Part shown: positions 15,396 to 23,334 of the stretch, piece after piece
Position numbering within the stretch: the first letter of the stretch is position 1
How the letters are laid out: each line of letters opens with the position of its first letter
NCBI GenBank assembly: GCA_008501705.1
Contig: QQUG01000186.1
Span: 1-42,764 of the forward strand
Source of the DNA: Flavobacterium sp.
GTDB lineage: Bacteria > Bacteroidota > Bacteroidia > Flavobacteriales > Flavobacteriaceae
Reading direction: 5' to 3'
DNA length: 42,764 bases
Translations under genes and position numbers: made by a program
Notes under the pieces: generated by a model
What the model was told of the DNA's origin: nothing
The model's database searches: none
Seen by the model: only the letters and a program-made list of their open reading frames with translations

Positions 15396-16148
15396 CTAAT
15401 CAAAACTATAGGTAATACCTGTACTAAAATCGTATTGCGAATTTGGGATACCTACCGCAGGGAATACATCATAAGTAAAGGTATATGATGTTTTTAGCGC
15501 GAAATTTTTAAACAGATCTACCAGCAGGGAACTCATACTCGAGATTCGATAGTCGTGAAACTTGTCGATGCGCGGCTGATAATAAGTGGTACTTATTAAA
15601 GTAACATGGTCTGAGGGATAAAGACTGAATGATAAATAGGTACTTGCCCTGAAATCCTTCTGTGTAGGCGTAACCCCATCGGTTACATTTTCATGTTCGT
15701 ACATAGCGAGTAATCCTAGATAGAACTTGTACTTCTCGGAAGTAGTTAGTTTTACGCGTGGACCTGTGCCTACAAGCCCTCTGAAATCGATTAGATTCAC
15801 TTTATTATACTGTCCCTGTAAAAATATTTCCCAGGCTATTCTGGGGTGGAAACGATAATTGTAACGTATATGTGAGATAAGGCTGTTGTCGAAATTTTCG
15901 CCTTCTATCTTCTGAAATGCCACATCGTTCTTAAAGAGGATGAGGTGGTCTTTCATTTTATACTGAATATGGATATCACTTCCAATGGTAAGGAAATTGT
16001 TTACATTGCGCTTCACTGCGAAGGAAGCACTCATCGAGCCTGAAAAACCTGAAGTATCCGTCACCTTTCGAAGGGATTCGGCATTTAATATTTGACATTC
16101 TGCGGTTACTGAAATAAGTATAAAAAACAGGAAAGCGAAGTATCGCAT
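15396..16148 (-). CDS. DUF481-like outer-membrane beta-barrel protein
   Basis: About 250 residues with a signal peptide (YFAFLFFILISVTAEC) followed by alternating strands rich in aromatic residues that end in YDFSTGITYSFD, a typical barrel C-terminus with a penultimate Phe. Repeated hairpins such as LISHIRYNYRFHPRIAWEIF and YKFYLGLLAMYEHE support a DUF481-like salt-stress or outer-membrane barrel. The function is unknown. The longer frame to 16229 would place 27 non-signal residues in front, so the ATG at 16148 is preferred. A strong terminator lies between it and the upstream symporter gene, within 45-80 bases of its start, so it probably has its own promoter. Confidence 0.75.
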   Translation of the reverse strand: MRYFAFLFFILISVTAECQILNAESLRKVTDTSGFSGSMSASFAVKRNVNNFLTIGSDIHIQYKMKDHLILFKNDVAFQKIEGENFDNSLISHIRYNYRFHPRIAWEIFLQGQYNKVNLIDFRGLVGTGPRVKLTTSEKYKFYLGLLAMYEHENVTDGVTPTQKDFRASTYLSFSLYPSDHVTLISTTYYQPRIDKFHDYRISSMSSLLVDLFKNFALKTSYTFTYDVFPAVGIPNSQYDFSTGITYSFD

Positions 16149-16192
16149 AGCTTTTAAAGGATGGTTAGTTTCATTAAAATTAAAAATAAAAC

Positions 16193-16223
16193 AAGATCCC
16201 GCAAAAAACTTTTGCGGGATCTT
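16193..16223 (-). terminator. Rho-independent terminator after the SSS symporter gene
   Basis: A 14-bp perfect stem, AAGATCCCGCAAAA (16193-16206) with TTTTGCGGGATCTT (16210-16223), and a three-base loop, followed on the minus strand by a T-rich run. It lies 27 bases after the symporter stop and closes the second sugar operon. Confidence 0.9.
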
Positions 16224-16250
16224 TAACACTAGTCTTCTATATTCTAATTT

Positions 16251-17831
16251 TTATTGAAAGTAAATGTATGTGAATACTACGATCAATACTATGGCAAGAC
16301 CCACAGGTTTAACATATTTCCAACTGGTAATATCAACTTGTTTAGTATGCTCCTGGACGTAGTCTGTGGTCCTTGGATAAAATTTCCCTATCACAAGCAT
16401 CACAAGGATATTGAACACAAATAAAATTGCCATTACATGCAGGAAATGAGGATAGCTGTCGCCATACATCGGTGCCAGTACAAACTGACTAACAGTATAA
16501 AGTATTACACCGGACAGGATCGCAATCTTGGCCGCAATAGCTGGAACACGTTTGGTTAAATACCCAACCACGATAATAGTTAATATAGGGATGCTGTAAC
16601 AACCGTTCACTTCCTGGAGATAACCAAATAATCCGGCAGGAGCGTTTGCAATAAAAGGTGCGATCAACATGGAGGCCACTGCCAGAACTATTCCGAAGAG
16701 CTTACCTTTTTTAACAATTGTCTTTTCGGTGGCTTCCTTATTGATATACTCCTTGTAAATATCCACGCCAAATAAGGTTACCGAACTGTTCAGGGCAGAG
16801 TTAAATGAGCTCAAGATGGCACCAAATAAAACGGCGGCAAAGAACCCAACCAAAGAAGCAGGAAGCACCTCCCTCACCAGGGTGGGGTAGGCCTGGTCTG
16901 CATTGGTGATCTGACTTTCATACAAATAGAACGCAATAATACCCGGAAGTACTACGATTAGCGGACCAAGGATCTTAATAAAGGCAGCGAGCATAAGTCC
17001 CTTCTGTCCTTCTTTTAAATTTTTAGCTGCCAGGGCTCTCTGGATAATAGCCTGGTTGGTGCCCCAGTAAAATAATTGAACTAACATCATACCGGTGAAA
17101 ATAGTACCAAACGGAATAGACGAATCCTTATCTCCGGCAGCCACGAACTTTTCTGGTAAGGTTGTCATTAATTCATTAATACCTGCGCTTATGCTACCAT
17201 TACCAACTTCCCACAGCCCGAATACAGGTATCATCAACCCTCCAATAAGCAGGCCAACTGCATTTACCGTATCTGAGACTGCAACGGCTTTCAGCCCTCC
17301 AAAAATCGCATAGATCGAACCTACTATCCCTATTCCCCAAACGCAGACCCACAAAGCCGCGGTATCGGAAATACCAAATGCTTCAGAAACATTGAACATA
17401 GTGCTAATTGCCAGTCCGCCGGAGTAAAGTACTATGGGTAAAAGCACGATCATATAACCAGACAGGAACAGCCCCGATGTTATGGCTTTAGTACCTTTAT
17501 CGTATCGTCGTTCCAAAAACTGAGGCACGGTTGTGATACCTCCCTTCAGATATCTGGGTAGTAAAAATATAGCCGTTACGACAATGGCAATAGCGGCCAG
17601 GGTTTCCCAGGCCATTACTAATATACCTTCGGTATACGACTGCCCGTTGAGACCAACAATTTGTTCGGTGGATAAATTGGTAAGGAGTAATGATCCGGCG
17701 ATCACAACCGCAGTAAGACTCCGGCCACCCAGAAAATAACCGTCTGAACTTTGTTCATCCGTCTTGCGAGTGGCGTAATACGAAATAACTCCAACGAGTA
17801 TGGTAAAAGCCAAAAAAGTAATTATGGTCAT
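16251..17831 (-). CDS. SSS-family sodium/sugar symporter
   Basis: A 526-residue protein with about 13-14 membrane helices. The family layout is clear: YFLGGRSLTAVVIAGSLLLTN in the first part of the core, FGLWEVGNGSISAG, then NQAIIQRALAAKNLKEGQKG, a diagnostic segment for SGLT-like sugar transporters of the solute:sodium symporter family, and SSFNSALNSSVTLFGVDIYK. It would import a monosaccharide with sodium; glucose is the natural guess since trehalase and GH97 both release it. It is the last gene of the unit starting at 23188, 19 bases after the kinase gene, and is followed by the terminator. Confidence 0.9.
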   Translation of the reverse strand: MTIITFLAFTILVGVISYYATRKTDEQSSDGYFLGGRSLTAVVIAGSLLLTNLSTEQIVGLNGQSYTEGILVMAWETLAAIAIVVTAIFLLPRYLKGGITTVPQFLERRYDKGTKAITSGLFLSGYMIVLLPIVLYSGGLAISTMFNVSEAFGISDTAALWVCVWGIGIVGSIYAIFGGLKAVAVSDTVNAVGLLIGGLMIPVFGLWEVGNGSISAGINELMTTLPEKFVAAGDKDSSIPFGTIFTGMMLVQLFYWGTNQAIIQRALAAKNLKEGQKGLMLAAFIKILGPLIVVLPGIIAFYLYESQITNADQAYPTLVREVLPASLVGFFAAVLFGAILSSFNSALNSSVTLFGVDIYKEYINKEATEKTIVKKGKLFGIVLAVASMLIAPFIANAPAGLFGYLQEVNGCYSIPILTIIVVGYLTKRVPAIAAKIAILSGVILYTVSQFVLAPMYGDSYPHFLHVMAILFVFNILVMLVIGKFYPRTTDYVQEHTKQVDITSWKYVKPVGLAIVLIVVFTYIYFQ

Positions 17832-17850
17832 AAGTTCTATATGTTAGCTG

Positions 17851-18789
17851 TTAGATTTTTAAAACATCAGAGATCACATCGGCATAATCTGGTATCCGCC
17901 CAACATTCTGTAATTTAATGGCCGCCATTTGCAGGGCCGCTTCCATACATTTTTGTTTGGGTTTATCTTTCAACCATGCGAACAAAAATCCGGACCAAAA
18001 GGCATCTCCGGCTCCGGTGGCATCCATGATCTTTTCAACTTTCAGCGCCGATAATTCCAAGATGGGTTGATTTCGTTCACTTAGTTTTGCGCCATCTTTC
18101 CCCAGGGTTAGGCACACCAGATCCACACCAAGATCATGAAGATAGTTAAATATTTGTTCGTGACTCATTCCTTCCCCAAACAACCTGTCTACATCATCCT
18201 GACTCACTTTTACTATGGGATTTAAACTACAATACCTGGTTATCGCCAATTTCGCCTCCTGGGTATCGGGCCATATCTGTTCAGAATAATTAATATCTAT
18301 ACTTAACTGGCATCCTAGCTTGGCCGCTTTTTCGGCCGCATCGAGTATGGTATCCCGTGCCAGCTGACGACTTAAGGCAAAACAGGAGGTGTGAAATACT
18401 TTAGTTTGCTTTAGCTTTTCGGCAGGGACCTGGACGGGTAGAATTTCGGCATCTGCCCCTCTCAGGGCAACAAATTCCGGGGTGGCTACAGTTCTCGAAA
18501 CAAATATGACCGTAGTGGGCACAGTAGCGGTTTTTCTAACCCCATCATGTTTTACATCATTTTCGGTAAATCGTTTACTGATATATTCTCCAAATCCATC
18601 ATCTCCAACTGTGGAGATCATTTCCACGTTCAGCCCGAGTCGGGCCATATTCATCGCGACATTTGTAGGTGATCCACCCAGGTATCGATGATAATCCTTG
18701 ATACGATTTATAGGATGCTCGGGTTGTGTGCCAATGAAGTCAATAAGGGATTCACCAATACAAATTATATCAATGGGTCTGTTATTCAT
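17851..18789 (-). CDS. PfkB-family sugar kinase, fructokinase-like
   Basis: A 312-residue ribokinase/PfkB kinase. It contains CIGESLIDFIG, the first signature YLGGSPTNVAMNMARLG, and the ATP/anion-hole signature DATGAGDAFWSGFLFA with the catalytic Asp. SIDINYSEQIWPD is similar to fructokinases and 5-dehydro-2-deoxygluconokinases. It phosphorylates a hexose or hexose derivative in the cytosol. In this operon a fructokinase role would suit sucrose or mixed disaccharide use, while glucose released by trehalase would usually need a ROK-type glucokinase, not seen here. It lies nine bases after the trehalase stop and 19 before the symporter start. Confidence 0.88.
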   Translation of the reverse strand: MNNRPIDIICIGESLIDFIGTQPEHPINRIKDYHRYLGGSPTNVAMNMARLGLNVEMISTVGDDGFGEYISKRFTENDVKHDGVRKTATVPTTVIFVSRTVATPEFVALRGADAEILPVQVPAEKLKQTKVFHTSCFALSRQLARDTILDAAEKAAKLGCQLSIDINYSEQIWPDTQEAKLAITRYCSLNPIVKVSQDDVDRLFGEGMSHEQIFNYLHDLGVDLVCLTLGKDGAKLSERNQPILELSALKVEKIMDATGAGDAFWSGFLFAWLKDKPKQKCMEAALQMAAIKLQNVGRIPDYADVISDVLKI

Positions 18790-18798
18790 TTTAACCTT

Positions 18799-20667
18799 TT
18801 AAAAGAGTTGCTCCGGGGGAACCAGATCATTTAATTTATTTCGAAGTTCGGGATCTAAAAGTGACACCCCGTATTGAAAGGACGCGTTCATCCAGCCAAA
18901 ACCTTCTTTAGTGATATATTGAAATTCGGTACCTACATTGCCATATTCGGCAAAGACCTTATGGGTGGCAATAACCACATCGTATTTCTCCGGGATGGTA
19001 CCGTTGTAATCTACTGCGTTTCTCGTGATCATATACAACCACCGATAGATGAGTTCCTGCAATTCTTTTTCAAATCCATATTGCTTCAAACCTTTCCAGA
19101 TCATCATTTGGTGGGGCGCCCACCCGTTAGGGTAATCCCATTGCTTTTGAGGTCGATGTTCGTTAATAGGTCCTCTGCTGGTTTCATCGCAGGATGCAAT
19201 GCCTCCTTTTTCCTTCAGTAGGGAAATTCCATTTTTTACTGAAGAAGCCGCCTGTTCTTCATCGCAGATCCCTGCCCAGAGTGGTGTAAACAGCGTAGCC
19301 GAAACAAAATCGGTTTGTTCTCCTGTAGCAATATTGAAATCGTAATACATTCCTTTAGTATCATTCCAGAGCAAGGAGTCCATCAGCTCTTTTCTTTCCG
19401 AAGCCTTATGCACCCAATATTCGGAGGTGTAGTTTGTACCGTTGTAATTGAAGCTATTGTTAAATTCACTTTGGATCAATTTGGCAAAATCTGTTTCGTA
19501 TTTATAGAGAAAGGCATTCAGTTCTACCGGGATTATATCGGCACAAATTCCTTCCAGGCGGTAGGACGTATCGTGCCCCGACTCCCGAACGCTTCTGTCA
19601 TGGATAAAATACCTGTCGAGCTCCTTATTTTTTATTTCCCCTTTCGAATACCCCTTCTCATAAGCCTCCAGGCTCATTCCTGCTTTCTCGGCATATCCGG
19701 CAAATACGTGGTTAAAGTGCCCAGCCTCTGCCTCGGGTGGTTTTCCTAATCCTTCTGCCAGATATCGGTTTAGTTTGAATCCTGTGAGCCGCTTTCCCGG
19801 CACCATCCATACGGTTTCGTATTCGCGAATAGCGGTTTTTAAATGACTCTCCAGCCAGGATTTGTCCCGGGTCTTTTCGTAGACTTCGGAAATTAAACTA
19901 GAGTAGAAGGGGGGTTGGGTTCTTGTTAGATAGTACGATCTATTGGCATTTAATATCTTGCCGTAATGTTCGATCTCGTACTGAAAATTATCGGCCATGG
20001 CCCGGGCGAGGTCGATTCGGCTATCAAGGATAAGACCGATAGATTCAAAATAACTATCCCAACCGTACATTTCGTTAAATCGTCCCCCGGGAACTACAAA
20101 AGGCACTCCTTTTATTTCGCCATTTTCCATTTCGAGTTTTAGGGACAGTATACCCGGTTTGTCATTCAGGCCTCTCACATATTCCGGACTTATCTTTTCG
20201 GGAAGACGAACTACCTCAAGGGGTAATTTTTTTTGTAATTCTGAATAGTAAGTATACGCTTGCTCGTCGTTATAGGGTACATATACGATCAGTACAGCGA
20301 TCTCGCCCAAAGTTTCATTTTTAGAATCCTTTAGCAGGGATTCGATCCCCGAAGCATCCATGGTACGGGTAAGCCCGTTCCAGTAATATTCCCGTATCAT
20401 CCTGGAAATTCTGTTTACAGCTGGTTCTTCCAGATGGTCTAGATTAATAATGGCGACAGTATCACCATTTTCTTTAGCAAGTATGAGCTCCTGAAGGAGG
20501 TTGGAGAGGTGATAGGTTCCTTTAAGGGTATGCTGAATTCCGTCTTCCGACTCTATGGCAAAGTCTTTCGGGCCTTTATCTTCAATAGTGATCTTTTTGT
20601 CATTATCGGTATCTTCCTGAGCCAGGAGTTTTTTTAGAGTGGCTTCTATGTCTAACTTGAAGATCAT
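18799..20667 (-). CDS. Neutral trehalase (GH37) with EF-hand-like calcium loop
   Basis: A 622-residue cytosolic GH37 alpha,alpha-trehalase without a signal peptide. Both family signatures are present: PGGRFNEMYGWDSYF (192-206) and QWDYPNGWAPHQ (508-519). The catalytic-acid region is DRSVRESGHDTSYR (356-369) with Asp366. The N-terminus carries DTDNDKKITIED (19-30), a 12-residue EF-hand-like loop with Asp at positions 1, 3, 5 and 12, followed by KGTYHLSNLLQEL. This layout is that of fungal neutral trehalases of the Nth1 type, and the protein is longer than usual bacterial TreA/TreF. It would cut trehalose to two glucoses. The start overlaps the upstream MFS stop (ATGA). Confidence 0.93.
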   Translation of the reverse strand: MIFKLDIEATLKKLLAQEDTDNDKKITIEDKGPKDFAIESEDGIQHTLKGTYHLSNLLQELILAKENGDTVAIINLDHLEEPAVNRISRMIREYYWNGLTRTMDASGIESLLKDSKNETLGEIAVLIVYVPYNDEQAYTYYSELQKKLPLEVVRLPEKISPEYVRGLNDKPGILSLKLEMENGEIKGVPFVVPGGRFNEMYGWDSYFESIGLILDSRIDLARAMADNFQYEIEHYGKILNANRSYYLTRTQPPFYSSLISEVYEKTRDKSWLESHLKTAIREYETVWMVPGKRLTGFKLNRYLAEGLGKPPEAEAGHFNHVFAGYAEKAGMSLEAYEKGYSKGEIKNKELDRYFIHDRSVRESGHDTSYRLEGICADIIPVELNAFLYKYETDFAKLIQSEFNNSFNYNGTNYTSEYWVHKASERKELMDSLLWNDTKGMYYDFNIATGEQTDFVSATLFTPLWAGICDEEQAASSVKNGISLLKEKGGIASCDETSRGPINEHRPQKQWDYPNGWAPHQMMIWKGLKQYGFEKELQELIYRWLYMITRNAVDYNGTIPEKYDVVIATHKVFAEYGNVGTEFQYITKEGFGWMNASFQYGVSLLDPELRNKLNDLVPPEQLF

Positions 20668-21878
20668 GAGCTCTTTCCAACAATTCTATTCAGAATGAAC
20701 AAAGCAACCAGTATAATAGTCATCGGGATCAGGGAAAGATAGAATACCTTATTTCCACCCAGAAGATCAAATAAATTACCTATGATTACCGAGCCTAAAG
20801 TTCCTCCCAGAGCCGAAACGAAGGTAAGTATGCCTGCTAGTGCACTGTGGTCTGTTTTTTTTGTAGCCGACAAAACCGTTGAGCTTATCAAGGGATAGAG
20901 CGGAGCAAGGAAGAGGCCTATCATTGGGAAAAGAAATGAAACCAGGGGTAGATCACCCAGCTTACTTGCCTGCATTTCAGGGACATTACTCGCCATCGGT
21001 AATACAACGAGTACCAGTACAGCCGCCCCCAACAACCCAAACAAGGCAATATAGACCCATTTGATTTTTTTCACCAGCATTCCGGTAATAAACCTGCCAA
21101 TCGCAAATGACGCCATGAGGATAACCGCCATTTGGGTAGCAAGTTTAGAATCCATATGTAGGGTCTCCTTATTAAAGGTTGGAAGCCAGGTCATGATACC
21201 TTGTTCTGTCATTACGTAGAAGAAGGCGAATATAGCAAAGACATAGATCACAGGATTGAGAAATAATCTCAGCATAGCTCCAATATCCTCGCGTATACTG
21301 GTATTTTTTTGTGCAACTTCGATATTGAATTTAGAGAATAGAATTATAGTGAATGCTACCGCAATTATCCCTGCCATGAGCAGATATCCTCTTAGCCAAC
21401 CATTAGGATCGTCATTATAGAATAGCGGAAATACCACATACATGAAAATGATCCCTATCATAAAAACGGTCTCAATAAAACTCATGAGCCTTCGGTGGTC
21501 ATCTTTCCCATCGGTTACGAAGCCAATAAGAGCGTAAACTGCAACCTTAACTATAGCAAAGCCGATACCGGTTACGGCGAATAAGATCTTAACAGACCAG
21601 AATGAATTTCCGTAGTACATCCCTATACAGCCGAAGAATACCAGGGCAAGACTAATTAGCATACCGCGTTTGTAGCCCAGCTTTGGAAGAAATGTCCCTA
21701 TCACAAAGGAAACTACTGCTATGGACAGATCTTTGAACAACTCCAGAAAGGCAGCATCACCTTTGGCAACTTCATAAACTTCCTGGGATCGTTCTACCAG
21801 TATTCCAACACTGTTTAGCAAAGCTGCGAATACAAAGTAGATGAGAAATAACGATATTTTAATCCCTAGATTTTTCAT
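20664..21878 (-). CDS. MFS sugar transporter (second MFS gene)
   Basis: A 404-residue major facilitator with 12 predicted helices. The loop between helices 2 and 3 is LGYKRGML, a reduced form of the MFS signature GxxxDRxGRR. It has paired six-helix halves linked by a short cytosolic loop (VAQKNTSIREDIG). Overall shape is like FucP/NarK-type single-solute importers. It overlaps both neighbours by four bases (ATGA), so it is co-translated with the first MFS protein and the trehalase and most likely imports the disaccharide or its product. Proton coupling and substrate are not visible in the sequence. Confidence 0.83.
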   Translation of the reverse strand: MKNLGIKISLFLIYFVFAALLNSVGILVERSQEVYEVAKGDAAFLELFKDLSIAVVSFVIGTFLPKLGYKRGMLISLALVFFGCIGMYYGNSFWSVKILFAVTGIGFAIVKVAVYALIGFVTDGKDDHRRLMSFIETVFMIGIIFMYVVFPLFYNDDPNGWLRGYLLMAGIIAVAFTIILFSKFNIEVAQKNTSIREDIGAMLRLFLNPVIYVFAIFAFFYVMTEQGIMTWLPTFNKETLHMDSKLATQMAVILMASFAIGRFITGMLVKKIKWVYIALFGLLGAAVLVLVVLPMASNVPEMQASKLGDLPLVSFLFPMIGLFLAPLYPLISSTVLSATKKTDHSALAGILTFVSALGGTLGSVIIGNLFDLLGGNKVFYLSLIPMTIILVALFILNRIVGKSS

Positions 21879-23188
21879 GCCATTTTAGCCTTTTTTACAT
21901 TGAGTCGCATAGCCAGAACAGCAGCAATAGCAAAAAATACACCGGCAAACAACATAGCGTTTATCGCATTATTGCCGAGTAAATATTTATATATGGAACC
22001 AAAACTGAGGGTTTGAATGAACATCGGAATAACGATCATCATATTGAGGATTCCCATATAAACACCCCGTCTTTCCTGAGGTACTACCTTAGATACCATC
22101 GTATAGGGTATTCCCATCATGGCTGCCCATCCAATACCAAATAATATCATGGGTACCAACACCAGATACGGGTCGGAGATATATGGAATGGTAAATAGTG
22201 CCAGTGCTGTTCCTACTAAACTAATAGCGTAGATCTTTTTTCCTCCAAAACGAAGCGTTAAAGGTACAAGTGCCAGAGCTACCAGCAAGGTTACCGTGTT
22301 ATAGGTTAAACTCATTTTGGCCGCCTGAGAAGCTGCCTCTGAGGTGGTAAAGCCCATGGTCTTCATAAATAGCGGAGTAGTAAATTGCCAGTAAATGAAT
22401 AACGCGTACCACTGGAATAGATATACTGCTCCTATTTTCCACATAAACTTCGGCATTTCTTTTATCGCGTCAATGATCTCTATAAAGGGTTTCAGTAATC
22501 GTTTACTGAACGGAAGTGCCTTAAGCTCGTTGATCTCCTTCATTTCTTCCTCTGAAGGGGGAATTTCCGGGGTTTTTAGTACCGAATACAATATGGTGGT
22601 TAACGACAGAAATGCTCCTATGTAGAATGAGTAGTACAGCCACTGCGGAATCGTACCTGCCTCTTCAACGGAGGTACCTCCGAACAGGTACTGGAACAAG
22701 ACGATAGATCCATTTGCCAATAAGATTCCGGCACCTACAAAAAGACTTTGCATTTGGTACCCCAGACTCAACTGTCTTTCCGGTAGTTTATCTCCAACAA
22801 AGGCTCTGTAAGGCTCCATGGCCATATTGTTCCCCACGTCTAGTATCCACAGCAAACCTACGGCAAACCACAGGACCGGACTATGTGGAAAGGCGAATAA
22901 ACACAAACTTCCCATCAGTGCACCGATTAAAAAATAGGGTTTTCGCCTCCCCCATCGTGCTGACCAGGTCTTATCGCTCATGGCACCAATGATGGGCTGA
23001 ACGATCAATCCGGTTACCGGTCCTGCGATATTCAAAATTGGTAGCATATCTTCTGAAGCTCCCAGGTAAAGAAAGATGGGGTTGATGGCAGTTTGTTGCA
23101 AGCCAAAACTATACTGAATCCCGAGGAATCCAACGTTCATATTTAGAATTTGCCAGAAGGATAACCTAGGCTTGAACACAGTACTCAT
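21875..23188 (-). CDS. MFS transporter, SLC45/GPH-like disaccharide permease
   Basis: A 437-residue transporter of 12 helices. The early segment IIGAMSDKTWSARWGRRKPYF has the loop 2-3 motif D-(x)n-GRRKP/Y that marks the SLC45 and GPH branch, which contains plant sucrose and bacterial maltose or melibiose permeases. NNMAMEPYRAFVGDKLPE in the fourth helix region is also typical of the branch, and the long middle loop follows residue 200. It would import an alpha-glucoside disaccharide with a proton. It is the first gene of the second sugar operon, after a 146-base gap with two palindromes, and overlaps the next MFS gene by four bases. Confidence 0.87.
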   Translation of the reverse strand: MSTVFKPRLSFWQILNMNVGFLGIQYSFGLQQTAINPIFLYLGASEDMLPILNIAGPVTGLIVQPIIGAMSDKTWSARWGRRKPYFLIGALMGSLCLFAFPHSPVLWFAVGLLWILDVGNNMAMEPYRAFVGDKLPERQLSLGYQMQSLFVGAGILLANGSIVLFQYLFGGTSVEEAGTIPQWLYYSFYIGAFLSLTTILYSVLKTPEIPPSEEEMKEINELKALPFSKRLLKPFIEIIDAIKEMPKFMWKIGAVYLFQWYALFIYWQFTTPLFMKTMGFTTSEAASQAAKMSLTYNTVTLLVALALVPLTLRFGGKKIYAISLVGTALALFTIPYISDPYLVLVPMILFGIGWAAMMGIPYTMVSKVVPQERRGVYMGILNMMIVIPMFIQTLSFGSIYKYLLGNNAINAMLFAGVFFAIAAVLAMRLNVKKAKMA

Positions 23189-23248
23189 AATTGAAGTGTT
23201 TGAGTTTTATACCGAAATTGCTAATTTGATTATTTAGCCACTGTAATA

Positions 23249-23273
23249 TCTGCAAATTTTAGCAAATTGCAGA
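23249..23273. promoter_or_regulatory. Imperfect 25-base palindrome upstream of the MFS operon
   Basis: Arms TCTGCAAATT (23249-23258) and AAATTGCAGA (23264-23273) are inverted repeats with one mismatch. They lie 61-85 bases upstream of the MFS start, where a promoter is expected. A TA(3 nt)TTTG sequence overlaps it on the minus strand but has one base too many for the -7 consensus. Confidence 0.4.
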
Positions 23274-23298
23274 ATTCAATATTAAATAATTGCCGATT

Positions 23299-23318
23299 CG
23301 GTAACGAAATCGTTATCG
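23299..23318. promoter_or_regulatory. LacI-type operator candidate
   Basis: CGGTAACGAAATCGTTATCG is a near-perfect palindrome: TAACGA and TCGTTA are exact inverted halves around AA, with C-G outer pairs and one mismatch. The form and the central CG steps are like LacI/GalR-family operators. It lies 111-130 bases upstream of the MFS operon start and 17 bases beyond the stop of the six-hairpin gene. No LacI gene is in the window. Confidence 0.45.
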
Positions 23319-23334
23319 AAATAAGGTGTAGTGC

